DNA of 64,000 nt, taken from the NCBI RefSeq assembly GCF_042453785.1, contig NC_091671.1:37153001-37217000 (forward strand), in the 5' to 3' direction. Positions 1-11,351 of the stretch are shown here, in pieces. This DNA is from Malus domestica (Eukaryota; Streptophyta; Magnoliopsida; Rosales; Rosaceae). A program made the translations under genes and the position numbers. How positions within the stretch are numbered: position 1 is the first letter of the stretch; the number at the start of each line of letters is the position of its first letter. The notes beneath the pieces were generated by a model. That model searched no databases, had not been told where the DNA came from, and worked only from the letters and a program-made list of their open reading frames with translations.

Positions 1-60
1 TAAAAAGGTGTGTGAGAAGTAAAATGGGGTGTGTGGATATCACACCCCATTCTAAATCAG
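1..60. mobile_element. Partial MITE end at the window edge
   Basis: The first 60 bases contain GTGTGTGGATATCACACC preceded by GTGTGAGAAGTAAAA. This matches one end of the complete hAT-like MITE at 17942..18087, so it is probably the right end of another copy cut by the window edge. The other end is not visible. Confidence 0.4.
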
Positions 61-78
61 ACCAAGATTGAAGGGTCA

Positions 79-387
79 GTTGGTGACAGGTCCACATCCA
101 ACTATTGAGCTCATACAGAAAGTGATTCAATGACCTGGCTTCTCTGCCCTCTCACTTCTCATACACTCTCATCCCTTCTTATTTGTGTGGTCACGATTAA
201 GTCACATCAACATTTTATATTACTATTGTTTTTTGTCATCTTATCGCTATAAAAAAAATTAATATAAAATATTGACGTGACTTATCCGTGATCACACAAA
301 ATAAGAGAAGAAGGGAGTGTATGAGAAGTTGGGGGGGGGGGGTTGGTGACAGGTCCACATCCAACTATAGGCTCATACAGAAAGTGA
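79..387. repeat. 46-bp direct duplication flanking a hairpin MITE
   Basis: A block beginning GTTGGTGACAGGTCCACATC occurs at 79..125 and again at 342..387 with few changes. Between the copies (about 153..330) lies a long imperfect inverted repeat: the left arm (TCTCATACACTCTCATCCCT, then TTGTGTGGTCACG) is mirrored by the right arm (CGTGATCACACAA, then AGGGAGTGTATGAGA). The layout suggests a hairpin MITE inside a locally duplicated stretch of the gene A promoter. The 46-bp flanks are too long to be a normal TSD. Confidence 0.6.
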
Positions 388-568
388 GGCACAAAGGACA
401 AAGTCTCAATTACCTCAAAAAAAAAAAAAAAAAAAAAAAAAAAGGACAAAGTCTCAATAACAAAGCAACCTTTGATCATGTAAATCCCACAATTAATCTA
501 TATATATATATATATATATATGAGCCCATCTAAAACACCATTGCTCACAGCGTACCCAAAAGCTGAGT
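342..568 (+). promoter_or_regulatory. Proximal promoter of SRG1-like gene A
   Basis: The segment runs from a block shared with gene B (GTTGGTGACAGGTCCA at 342) to the ATG at 569. It holds a 27-29 base poly-A run near 417..443, a (TA)n TATA-like stretch at about 499..521, and a leader segment ATCTAAAACACC that recurs just upstream of gene B's start. The shared block lies about 227 bp before the gene A start and about 234 bp before the gene B start. Promoter function is inferred from position and paralogue conservation. Confidence 0.55.
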
Positions 569-3500
569 ATGGAAAAAACGACATCTGCCAGGAAGAGCTT
601 GTACGGTGGTTCTCTTCATGTTCCTAGTGTTCAAGAATTCGTAAAGAAGCCAATACTCACAATCCCACCAAGATACTTACAGCCTCATTATCAAGATGGT
701 GAGCATGAGATGATCATCAATTCTGATCATCATGCTCATCAAATACCATCCATTGACATGCAGAAATTGCTTTCCCAACAATCAACCAATTCTGAAGCTG
801 AACTAGCCAGGCTCCATTTTGCTTGCAAAGAGTGGGGTTTTTTCCAGGTAATTAAGTAAACTAGCTTTACCACTTATATCTTTCATCAAATAGTTCTGAT
901 TGTTTTTCGCCCACGAGTTCGAAGAATTTGTCGATAATCATTTATGGCTGGTTTACGTAACCCTAATTAAAAAATGAGAAAATGAATTGAGAATGAATCA
1001 GAATCAAATTCTTATTGAAGTTGTTTACTTAAATGTTATGGAATCAGAGTATGAATGAAATTGAATTCATATGAGTTATTTACTAATTCACTTGAATCGG
1101 AATATAAATCAATATGATCATTAAAATGCCTTATCTTTTTTATTTTATCTTTATATTTATTTTTAATAACATTTCAAACAATTATTTTTATTTGTTTGAT
1201 TAAAGTGGAGTTAAAAAACCCTAGCCAAATCATCTTCTCCGCAAACCAAACAAGTTAAAAATTTGTAACCCACTCATCCTCCTGTATGCCCAGGAAAGCC
1301 ACTAAACGAGCTCTTAGTACTGGTTTAGTATTGAGGTGCTTTTATAAAAAGTATGTATAAAAAAAAAGCTGAACTCAAAAAAGTGTTTGGTAAACACTTA
1401 AAAAAAAGCTTATTTTCATAGTTTTGGGTGAAAAAAGCTGAAAACATGAAGCAGCAAAAATCAGTTTATTCTCATAACACAGCAGAAGCAGTTTTTTTTT
1501 TCAAAGCATAGCAATACCAAACTAACCTTTAGTCTAATATCTTCTACTCTTCGTTGGCGATGTGAAGATTAATACATAAAGGGGTAATCATATAATTAAA
1601 GGGACCGACTCGTGTCTCCAAATTTTTTACGTAAAATTTGACACAAGTTTTAAGCCATTAAATTATCCCACTATCAATAGTTGAGATTTTAACCTTTGAT
1701 TTTTTTTTTAAATAAAAACATACATTGGAAAAAAAAATTGAAACCTTTTTTAATTAATTACTAGCATATGGGCACACACAAAGTGTGTGAGAAAAAATTT
1801 TATTTTTGTTTTTGAAATAGAAGGAGAGAGGAAGAGAGTGAGAAATTTTTTAATTTTTTTTTAAATTAGAGATATGTTAGGATTACATGTAGGTGAGGCT
1901 TTGAAAAAAAAAACAGTAAAATTTGATTGTGTGAAATTGCATTTCTGCCTTATATTTCTTATTCATGTTCTGTTTTAATTAGAGGGTTAAACTAGTAATT
2001 TAATAGGATTTTGGTTGACAATGAGTGTTTTATTAAGGCCAAATTTTTTCCGTGATCTTTGTGGTGATACTCTACTTTTAAATAGACCCTTATGGTGAAA
2101 AAGCTATTAATTGTAATCCTGTGGTGAAATTTGTTATCAATCATAGTCCAAATTGAGTTTTTCCTCATTCTTTTGTCATTTATAGGGGCAAACTTGTTAT
2201 TTTCATTTTTATTGATTCCATCAACCAATCATAAAGCGTCATATGGACATAAATTTTTTTATTTTTAAAACTTTTAGAGCTACAATAAAAGAATAAATAA
2301 ACAATAAAATTACAAGGTTCATATTATTAGACTTTCTCATTTCAAGAGAGCCAAGAGTACAAATTCAAGATTTAAAAAATCACAAAATACCTCACCGCGT
2401 TTAGGTTAGAATATCAGTTATTATGCAAACATTGAATTTAGTTTCATTTCAAGAACAGTGGTGGACGGGATGGCTAGGGTTATGTGAGAAAGAGGGGGGA
2501 AGGTGGTGGGTGGTCGATGTGGCTATGGCTGACAAGGGTAGGGATTGGGGAGGGATTTGTTCTTTTTTTTTCCTTCTATTTTTGTTGATTATAAAAAAGT
2601 GAAATTACCAAAAAGAAAAAAAAATGGAATGACCTTTTTGCCCCTGCATGTGGATGAGATTTTGATAGAAATTTCAATTTAGACTATGATTGATAATGTA
2701 CTTCACCACAGGGTTAAGATAATGTTCTTCTTTTCCTTGGTGAACTTGGCTACTTTCCTAACCTATGCTTTTTCACCTTGCCCGCATACTGAATTTTTAG
2801 AATTTGCTATTCGTAGGTTTTTGGCCATAGTATTCACTCTATATATTTTTGCAGTTGGTAAACCATGGTGTGAGCTCTTCCGTGTTGGAGAAAATGAAGA
2901 CAGAAACTCAAGAGTTCTTCAACCTACCCATGGAAGAGAAGAAAAAGTTCTCGCAACAGCCAGGAGACATTGAAGGTTATGGACAAGCATTTGTAGTTTC
3001 TGAAGACCAAAAACTCGATTGGTCTGACATGTTCTTCTTGACCACCCTTCCTGTCCAATTGAGGAAGCCTCACCTACTCCCAAAGCTCCCTTCTCCTTTC
3101 AGGTCCTCACGCGATCTCAAATATATATGTTTGTGTGTTATTTTGTGCAATATGAATGTGAATGCATGAATATATTGAAGAGTAATGTTGTTTAGTAAAA
3201 GAAAAAAAGTGACCTCATTGCTGATAATCACGATATATAGTGCTCCATATAATGAGCAAATAATGTCAACAAATGTTACTGCTAACTTTAATTATAATGA
3301 GCAAAAAATTATTACACATATTATTACCTTAATTATATATAAATTATTTGCACATATATAGTGCTACATATACGTACAAAAATATTATACCAATTAGTTT
3401 ACCTATACAAAATTATAATGAGCAAATCATTTATTTTTATATGTAACTTATTTTTTATGTATTATTACATATATTGAGCAATAATAATATGTATTGTCAA

Positions 3501-5077
3501 ATAATTAATTTATATTTTTATAATTATAGGTAAATTAGTTTTTAAGCAAATAACAATTCTTTTATTATGTAGGTAATTCATTTTGCATTATTCATTCTAC
3601 ATATGCTGGGCACAATTTATTATCATAAGATATATGTACAAATAATAAGTAAATTAATATTGAATCAAATAACATTAATTTATTTTGTAGGTAAATTATT
3701 TTGCATATATTGTAACATATTTTAGGCACATTTTATTATTATAAGATAGATGTACAAATAATTCACCTATATTTTTTCAATGCAGAGAGACTTTAGAAAC
3801 TTACTCATCGGAACTGAAAAACCTAGCCATGACTATCCTATCACAAATGGAAAAAGCTTTGCAGATGGAAGCCAAGGAAGTAACCAACATATTCGAAGGT
3901 GGATTGCAAGCGGTGAGGGTCAACTATTACCCTCCATGTCCTCAGCCGGGGAAAGTCCTCGGTCTGCCCCCTCACTCTGATGGTGGAGCTCTCACCATCC
4001 TCCTACAAGTCAATGAAATGGATGGCCTCCAAGTGAAGAAAGATGGGATTTGGGTTCCAGTGAAGCCACTACCGGATGCCTTTATTGTGAATATTGGAGA
4101 CGTTCTAGAGGTAATGATTTTCACCGGTAACTTTAACCATTTGAATATTATCTTGCTCGATACATATATAGATGAAAGGAGATGAAAATGTTATCCAACT
4201 GTCATTTTCATACCATTGACCAACAGGTGATCACTTCTTTTTTAAACGCGTAAATATTTGATATTACAAATGAGTTTACACCGTAGAAAAAAATATTTGG
4301 TAAAAAATGAATTTTACTCCAACATACCAATTTTCACTCTGGTGAGTATATATAAAGAGTGTAGTGTTACGAACGAGAGTTAGTTGTGTTGATAAGGATT
4401 GTTCTCTTTGCTAGACCAAGGTTTAAGTTCGAGTCTTGCTACTGGTAGTCAATCTTGGTGAGGGACATGTAAAAATTAAAAAAAAAAAGGGGCTAAATCC
4501 CTCTCTGTAAGTCCTCAAAGAGGCATGTAGCCAGTATGCCCTAGATCTGAAATGGGATAGCCTCCTCTCGCTCTAAACCTTTTGTTACTGAAAAAAAAAA
4601 AGAGTAGTGTCATCCATATCATGTTTACTGACTATATTGTTAAGCATGTAAATCTTTCACACATAGCTTAATCTTCGATAACTTTTTACTGCGTGAGTGC
4701 GTCCTATATTTTGTGAGAGGTGTGTTGAACAATTATTTCAAACAAAATCTTGGTCCTTAATAATTTATACCTATTGCAGCTATTGCCACCTTTTATTTTA
4801 GTGTTTAAATATGTGCATGTATGCATGGCAGATTATAACAAATGGGACGTATCGTAGCATTGAACATCGTGCAACTGTGAACTCTGAAAAAGAAAGGCTC
4901 TCAATCGCCACATTTTACAACCCCAGAGTTGATGGTGAAATCGGCCCGGCCTCTAGCTTGATCACTAAGCAAACACCTGCAGCATTTAAAAGGCTGAGTG
5001 TTGAAGAATATTTCAAAGGTTTTTTTGAACGTAAGCTTCATGAAAAGTCTTTTCTTGACGAATTGCGGATTAAGTAA
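569..5077 (+). CDS. SRG1-like 2-oxoglutarate/Fe(II)-dependent dioxygenase, gene A (4 exons)
   Basis: Coding exons are 569..847, 2855..3102, 3786..4110 and 4832..5077. All junctions are GT-AG, the frame stays open, and the protein is 365 aa, normal for the family. The N-terminal DIOX_N part includes WGFFQ and LVNHGV across the first junction. The double-stranded beta-helix domain carries NYYPPCP (about 222-228), iron ligands H239, D241 and H296, and the 2-oxoglutarate R306-x-S308 motif (RLS). Nearest named families are SRG1 and the codeine/norcoclaurine-type soluble dioxygenases of the plant DOXC class, which oxidise specialised metabolites. The substrate cannot be read from sequence. Intron 1 (2.0 kb) is full of small transposons and intron 3 holds a SINE. 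The start was chosen as the first ATG after the TATA region; gene B starts at the equivalent place. Confidence 0.9.
1304..1537. mobile_element. Short TIR element (MITE) in intron 1 of gene A
   Basis: The left end CTCTTAGTACTGGTTTAGTA is imperfectly mirrored by the right end AATACCAAACTAACCTTTAG. The interior is A/T-rich with purine runs and no coding potential. Family not assigned and TSD not clear. Confidence 0.4.
1762..2036 (-). mobile_element. Non-autonomous Helitron copy, 3' end at 1762 (minus strand)
   Basis: Read on the minus strand the element ends with a CACACACTTTGTGTGTG hairpin, then CCCATATGCTAG followed by T. This is the Helitron signature of a short hairpin, a CTAG terminus and a downstream host T. 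The preceding roughly 270 bp match the plus-strand copy at 46066..46408 along their length. The 5' end is uncertain because another TIR element abuts near 2040. Confidence 0.65.
2040..2722. mobile_element. TIR element in intron 1 of gene A (unclassified, MULE-like)
   Basis: The left arm near 2114..2156 (CCTGTGGTGAAATTTGTTAT, then CAATCATAGTCCAAATTGAG) is the reverse complement, with a few changes, of the right arm at about 2670..2715. Gene B's intron 1 has no equivalent. Host intron similarity resumes just after 2722 (CTTGGTGAACTTGGCT), which marks the right boundary. No TSD was resolved. Confidence 0.55.
4370..4601 (+). mobile_element. tRNA-derived SINE in intron 3 of gene A
   Basis: The head has a box A-like GTTAGTTGTGTTGATAAGG and a box B-like AAGTTCGAGTC. 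The element ends in an 11-base poly-A. Flanks resemble a degenerate TSD (AGAGTGTAGTGTTA before, AGAGTAGTGTCA after). The head is also present in the truncated paralogue at about 14013, so insertion preceded that duplication. Confidence 0.6.
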
Positions 5078-5588
5078 TGATGTTAAGCAGTAGAGAGATC
5101 TATCTGAAGAGAATAAAAAGGTTTATGTAAATTTCTGAAGAGAATAAAAAGGTGTATGTTGTAAAATTAATATTGACTAAATGATGTCTTAATTGTCATA
5201 AATTATCATCTAATGATAAGTTTGGACGCCATTCTCTGGTTGTTATCACGAGACAAATCTGGAGTAATGCTAGGGAGACTATATTTTTGTATCATATTAG
5301 TGTATCATTTTATATGACATTGACAAGTAATGTATACAATCAATATCCAATGAGATAAATTAATTAATAAGCATGGCATGTACTTACCATATGAAATGGT
5401 ACACTAATGGTTAAAAAATGCGGTCTCTCAAAAAAATTTCGACAAAGTATAGTTATATTTTCTTTTTCTTTTCTTGGATATGATGCTTAATTTATTTGAC
5501 AACCTCATAGTTGAAAACTCTAACAATGAGTGCATCACAATTAATTTATTGCTTAAGCATCCCAAATTTTAAAAGGACATGAAATTCT
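5078..5588. other. 3' flank of gene A; no further gene seen
   Basis: This contains the probable 3' UTR, including two similar GAGAATAAAAAGG repeats near 5108..5152. The stretch to about 5420 is duplicated downstream of the pseudogene at 14310..14655. No coding sequence was recognised. Confidence 0.5.
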
Positions 5589-6035
5589 TGTTTGCCTTGT
5601 GAGGTTATACAATTAAAACACAAAATAATGAGTGACTTACCTGATTCCAACGACGGCCATGGAAGTCGAACACGAAAACATGCAGGGCACGGCAACACAA
5701 GATCTTCTATAAACTTCTAGCCGGATACAACTACTCTATGGGAAGCATTATGTTGTGTGTTCTAGGGCTTATAGGAACCATTGTTTTTATATAGGCTAAA
5801 AGCTAGGGTTTCCATCCATAAAGGAAACCTAAACTTACTTTATTAGCCTCCAAGTTAAGTATCATAATCATATTCAATTAAGGATTCCATCAATCCTATT
5901 TCCAATATAAGACACCTTATATAGGATTAATATCTTTAAGAGATCAAATCACAATCAACATTATTCTTCAATATTACATTCCTATTACATGTAGTAGACC
6001 ACTTAAAGGTCGATTTATATTGGATAAATCCAACA
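5589..6035. mobile_element. Solo LTR, probably Copia type, 447 bp
   Basis: The segment begins TG and ends CA and is bounded by the perfect 5-bp repeat ATTCT (5584..5588 and 6036..6040). No internal retrotransposon sequence remains, so it reads as a solo LTR left by recombination between LTRs. The minus-strand start TGTTGGATTTATCC resembles plant Copia LTR starts, so the original element probably lay on the minus strand. Confidence 0.75.
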
Positions 6036-6040
6036 ATTCT

Positions 6041-6744
6041 TACATATTCCATTACGGGCATAAGGGACCCGTTGCAGAAAACCCAAATTTACCATGGACA
6101 TTGAAAGTTCGTTGTGAAATAAATGGTTTTAATAATGGGCAAAACTGGCTCGTAATAGAAAATATTAAAATAATAACGCGCCAGTAAAGTCCATTGTATT
6201 TAATTGATATGACCACAAGAGTAGCCCGTTGTTTAGATAAATTTAATCACAGCCCCTTTTTGAAATCAACCACAGTTCATAAATGTTGTAGATGTAATTT
6301 ATTTATTTATTTATTTAATCAACCAATATAATATTATAATTTGATATTTGTTATCAGTCAAACCCTACTCCATCTAAAAAAATTCCCAATATATACCATT
6401 TCCATAGCTGAGGACACCAACCACCGAGTCTCACCCATTCGCTTCCATCAGTGGTTTTATTTCTCTCTCAAAGTCCCACCCCAACCTTCATTCCCACCCC
6501 CACATTCACCCCCACCTTCTTCGCAATCGCAACCGTCTCTCTAAGCAAACCCTAGCAGTCGTGGCATCATGCTTCCGTCTTCGCGATGCCAAAGTTCATG
6601 CCGACTACCGGGAGCTGGACGCAATGTCCGGCCTTGTTATGGGAAAGATCTCCCTTAGGTAATCCTGCTCTCATTTTCAATTTTGATGTCCTCGAAGACT
6701 CAACGATGCTATCTTCGAACCTATTTTTGTTTCCTTAATTCCTT
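6041..6744. other. Unannotated stretch with a possible unidentified exon
   Basis: From about 6410 to 6657 the sequence is C-rich and more gene-like than its surroundings. It ends at a possible splice donor (CTCCCTTAG|GTAATC near 6658). One frame before the donor reads as HADYRELDAMSGLVMGK, which I do not recognise. No partner exon was identified, so no gene is called. Confidence 0.3.
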
Positions 6745-7120
6745 GAGTAAATTATAGTTATGATCCCTTAACTTTAACTCAATAGAAGCAATGATCCCTT
6801 AACTAAAAATCCATTATCATTGGTCCTTCAACTTTAGTTCAACTGGAGAAATGATCCCTTAACTTTAACTCAATTGTAGCAATGATCCTTCTAACATAAC
6901 TCGTTTTGACAAAAATTTTGACGTAGTTGACAAAAATGACCATAATCACACACTTTGATGAGTTGAGGGACCCTAATTATATAAATGGTTATTCCAACAT
7001 AACTTATTTTTACAAAATTTTGAAGAAATTGATGAAAAAGACTATAGCTACACATTTTGATAAGTTGAGGGACCAATGGTAATTGATTTTTAGTTGAGGG
7101 ACCATTGCTACAATTTACTC
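6745..7120. mobile_element. MULE-type MITE, 376 bp, perfect 9-bp TSD
   Basis: The ends are inverted repeats: GAGTAAATTATAGTTATGAT at the left and CCATTGCTACAATTTACTC at the right, continuing inward with CCCTTAACT / AGTTGAGGG units. The flanks are the identical 9-mer TAATTCCTT (6736..6744 and 7121..7129), the length expected for Mutator-like transposition. It is non-coding. Confidence 0.8.
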
Positions 7121-7578
7121 TAATTCCTTTGCCATTTTGTAAAGGAACTGCTATTATGTGACTAATAGAAGTAGAAAAGAAGGAAAAAAAGGGGTTGAAA
7201 TTTGGCTTATGCTGCCAGTATAGATGTTTTTACAAGTGGTTGGGTTATGCAGAGAAGGGAAATGTCGGATTTATTTGTTCTAAAAGAGGTATGAATTAGG
7301 GAAATTCTGAGGTGCTTAGCTTGAATTTGATATGTTATTATTCCTTTTAAGTGTGGCCTGATAGAATTGGATTTAGATTTATTATGTAGTTTCTTTTTTT
7401 TTTTAAACAATTTTGATCAAATTTTCTGTTATCAGTGAATTTAGTGTTTGATATTCTCAAATATTTTAGTATGGGGATCTATATTTGCACTGTTGAACTT
7501 CAAGCATCTAAGGATTCCACATTTAAGGATGCAGGCATGTTGTTCTTTAAATACAATTTTCGTCACCTAATCTGTTAA
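7121..7578. other. Intergenic sequence; nothing identified
   Basis: A/T-rich sequence between the MULE-type MITE and the Harbinger element. No coding or structural feature was recognised. Confidence 0.4.
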
Positions 7579-8198
7579 GACAATCTCCAATGGTGGGCTA
7601 AATGCTAAACTACCCCCCCCCCAAACAATCTCCAACCCATGCTAAAACATTGAGCTAAATGCCAAATGTTAAAGTTGGGCAAATGGTAAAGTTGGGCCAA
7701 ATAGCCCCCAAAATCCCCCCCGTGCGACTGGACTCGCTGGCAATTGGGCCAGTCTCGGCTCGGTCACGCTCCAACGCACCCCATGCGGTGCGCTTGCAAA
7801 CCTTTCCCGACAAGGGTGGTCCTCGCTGTCAGCCGTTTGTCGACCAACCAAAAATCCCAACAGCTATAATTTGAATCCAAGGGCTTGGTTTAACGGACCG
7901 TTGGTTGATCCAACGGTCTGATTCAAATTTAATTTTTTTAAATATGTTATTTTAAAATACATTGAATCCAACGGCTGAAATCGAATATAATCAAATCTAA
8001 CGGTAAAAAAAAATCTAACGGCCTAAATTTAAATCCAATGGCTAAAATAATTTTAAAAAATTATTTAACTCAAAATTCACCCAAAAACTCTATAAATACC
8101 TATGTATTTGTTCAAACATCCACACAAAACTCAAATTTCTCCTACAATTCTTCCAATTTATCTTTCTACCATTTCTTTCCATTTCCAAATTGTTCAAC

Positions 8199-9157
8199 AT
8201 GGTAAGAGAGCATATTAGAGGTCGTAATTGGACCTGTGAGGAAGATGTTGCTTTATGCTTGGCATGAGTTTCTGTTAGCGAAGATGGTGTAGTTGGCACA
8301 AATCAAAATAAGAAGCTTTTGTGGGATAAAATCATTGCAAAGTTTCAAGAAAACTACAATGGCGGTGGGCGGGATGGTGGTGGTGTTTATGATCAGTGGA
8401 AGACTATCAATAAAGCATGCACTTTATGGAAGGGAAGCTTGGAGAGAGCCGTGGTTGGCATGGCTAGTGGAAGGAGCGCCACAGAAATTGTGAGTTTTGT
8501 TCTTAATATTTTATTTGTCATGTACATAATATTATTTTGCAACTAATTATTTTTATGTATTTTTTGCATAGGGTAACAAAGCAATGGAAATTTACAAGAC
8601 AAGAGTAACACCAAAAAATCAAGTTTTTAAGTTGCAACATGCTTGGGACGTCCTCAAGGATTGTCTGAGGTAGGGTACCGATGCGGACCAACAATGGGGA
8701 AGATTATTTCAACGTGAAGCCGCACAAACAAATGTCGTCGATGAAGGTGTCGATGAAATGACCACATCTCCTTCTTTTGCAAGGCCCTCAGGAAGAGATA
8801 AGCAAAAGGAAGCAAAGAGAAAGGGAAGACCCAAGATCCGATGAGTGGACACTTTGGTACCGGAATTGCAAAATTGAACGAAACCCATAGCGCTCGCCAT
8901 GAAGAAATGGCCTGAATGCGTTTGCAAATGAAGGAAATCTCAGATAGGGAGTAAGATAGATTTGAAATTGAATTTGTGATGGAGGACCTCAGCAAATACA
9001 ATCCAGAGAGGAAGAAGTTCTTACGTGGTAAGTAAAAGGAAATTTTGCAAAAGTCTGCCTCAAGGAGTATGTTTCAAGATGATGAATCCTCTAAACCCTA
9101 TATCCCAAGATTTCAACGAAGTCCATCACCAAGTGAAGATGGTGGATATGATTATTA
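8199..9157 (+). pseudogene. Myb/SANT-like protein of the Harbinger element, broken
   Basis: The frame opens with MVREHIRGRNWTCEEDVALC, a trihelix/SANT-like start (W-T-x-E-E-D). It continues through KKLLWDKIIAKFQEN and a QWKTINKACTLWKG segment. An intron of about 80 bp appears to separate the two parts (donor near 8491, acceptor near 8571). A TGA at 8265..8267 interrupts the first helix region, and further stops follow in the second part. In PIF/Harbinger elements this protein assists the transposase in nuclear import and DNA binding. This copy cannot encode a full product. Confidence 0.65.
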
Positions 9158-9578
9158 AGTTTATGTAGTGTATGAATTATGTGCTTTATTAATTACGTTT
9201 ATTAATTGTCGTTTGTGTTAAGTTTATGTAGTTTATTAATTATGTGGTTTATGAATTATCGGTTGTATTAAGTTTATGTGGTTTATGTATTATCGGTTGT
9301 ATTGTTTCTATTAATCTAGATGCCTTCAATAATTATTGTACTTATTATTCCACATTTTGATGTAGAATAGATGCCTTCAATAAATCAACCTCCATTCAAT
9401 AATTTATCCAACGTACTAGACAAAATACTTTGCACAAGAAGGCGCTTAAATTTATTACTAGAAAATAACAACTTAGTACACTTAAAATTATTACATAAAT
9501 GCTTAACCAACATCATCAACATTCACCTTCTTGGTGCCATACATGCTCAACCAAATCCTTGCGGAGTGTGTCATGACA

Positions 9579-10694
9579 TTAAGGAGCTTGAATTCTATTT
9601 AAACGTCGCATATACTCACTCAAGGTGACCCTATCCTGTCGGGTCTCATATGTGGTTGGAGTGAGATATTCAACATCTCTTGCAATAGCTCTCGCATGTG
9701 TTGGTTGGTCATCATCCACATCTTCGTCCGAATCTTCTTCAATTTCGATGTACTCATCTTCCACAATTATGTTGTGCAAAATTATGCACGTCATCATGAT
9801 TGAATGGAGGTATTCGAACTACCAAAATAGTTCTGGCCCTCTAACAATGGCTCATCGAGCTTGTAGGATCTCGAACGCTCTCTCCACATCCTTCATGTAA
9901 GACTCTTACCTCTGCGAAAATAATTTTTTCTTTGCACTATCGAGATGAGAAAAACTTTTGATAAAGGTAGACCAACTAGGATAAATATCATCAGTTAGGT
10001 AGTAACCTAGCTCATACTTATTACCATTTACCTTGTACCGAAATTATGGTGCCCATCCATTGACAACATTTTCGAGCAAATGAGAAGACCAAAGAACGTT
10101 GATATCATTGTTTGATCCAGGAACGCCGAAGAAAACATGCCAAATCCATGTGTCATAAGACGCCACAACCTCGAGCACGATGGTTAGCTTGTTATGACAG
10201 CCATTGAATTGACTAGCCCAACCAGTAGGATAATTCTTCCACTCCCAATGCATACAATCGAGACTTCCTATCATGCTAGGGAATCCTTTTTTGTCTACTT
10301 TGCGTAAAAGCCTCTTCAAGTCTTCACGATTTGGGTTGTGGAGGTATGTGGCTCCATATATGCCTTCAATTGTCTTATAGAAGCGCTTCAAGTTCTCAAT
10401 AGCAGTACTTTTTGCAAGTCGGCAATACTCATCAGTTGAGTTTATAGAGCACCCATTAACTAGCATGCGAAAAGCAGATGTGAGATTCTGATGAGGTGAT
10501 AGACCTTGTCGGCCTGCGGCATCTAGCCTCCTTGCAAAGTAGTGGTCATGATTGATAACTGCGTTCAAGATGCTTTCAAAATGCTCTCTCCTCATCCGAA
10601 ACCGTTTCCAAAAATCATGAGCAGGAAATCTCGAACGCTCGATGAAATAATCTTTCATCATTTGGTCATGACACTTTTCTCTATCACGCTGCAT
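9579..10694 (-). pseudogene. PIF/Harbinger (HARBI1-like) DDE transposase, broken
   Basis: The first 216 codons (10694 down to 10044) are open. They contain the plant HARBI1 pattern: FWKRFRMRREHFESIL, then the first catalytic Asp in SLDCMHWEWKN, and the second in VPGSNNDINVL. A TAA at 10044..10046 interrupts after NGWAP. Similarity continues beyond it ([20 protein letters not shown] with the likely catalytic Glu, MMTCIILHNIIVEDE), with at least one more nonsense change (CGA TGA near 9865). The family nicks and joins DNA at TAA/TTA targets. This copy is inactive on its own. Confidence 0.8.
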
Positions 10695-11351
10695 ATATGA
10701 ACGCCCGTGACAGAACCACGATGGCTAGATTCTCCATGGTGCTCAGATTTCATAAACAAGTTGACAAGTTCAACTTCGGCGTTGAACAATTATGCATCTT
10801 TTATCACCCATTGATGTGATATTGAGGATTTTTAGGAAACAAAAACTCTTTGAAAGTTGAAAGATTGGTGAATATAGAGGATGATTGAAGGTTGAAAGGT
10901 TGTGTGATCAACAAATATTGGACATATGTTTATATAGAGGATGATTGATGAAAGTTGAACGGTTGGTGAAAGTTGAAAGTTTGGTGTTAAACGGTTGGTG
11001 AATTAAAAATTTGGTGTTGAACGGTTGGTGAATTGAAAGTTAGCCCAAGGTTGAAAGATGGTGAAAGTTGAAGGCTTGCTTTGTGAAAAATTTAGTGATT
11101 TTTCAATATTTATCGGAATTTAAATTTTTTTAGATTAAAATGTTCATAAAATTAATTTACGTTAGTCTATATATTTATTTATTTTTTTAATTTAATTTAA
11201 GAAAAAAAATTGCCTAAGTTCATTCTTTAATAATCCGGGGCTAAAATTTTAGGCCAGAACTGTTGGAGTAGAAAAATTGTTTCTGGGCTAAAGGCTAAAT
11301 TTTCTGGGCTAAAATATTTGGCTTTTAGCCCAACCATTGGAGATGGTCTAA

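Larger units (their letters stand above)
7579..11348. mobile_element. PIF/Harbinger DNA transposon, full length, decayed
   Basis: Terminal inverted repeats are GACAATCTCCAATGGTGGGC at the left and GCCCAACCATTGGAGATGGTC at the right. The 3-bp target duplication TAA lies on both sides (7576..7578 and 11349..11351), as expected for PIF/Harbinger. Inside are the two genes typical of the superfamily in opposite orientation: a Myb/SANT-like gene (+) and a DDE transposase (-). Both carry stop codons. About 10860..11100 holds degenerate GGTTGGTGAA / GTTGAAAG repeats that may be subterminal transposase sites. Confidence 0.85.

Noticed and set aside
288..533. 81-codon frame upstream of gene A
   Set aside because: It is built from a poly-A run (poly-Lys) and a TA repeat in the promoter.
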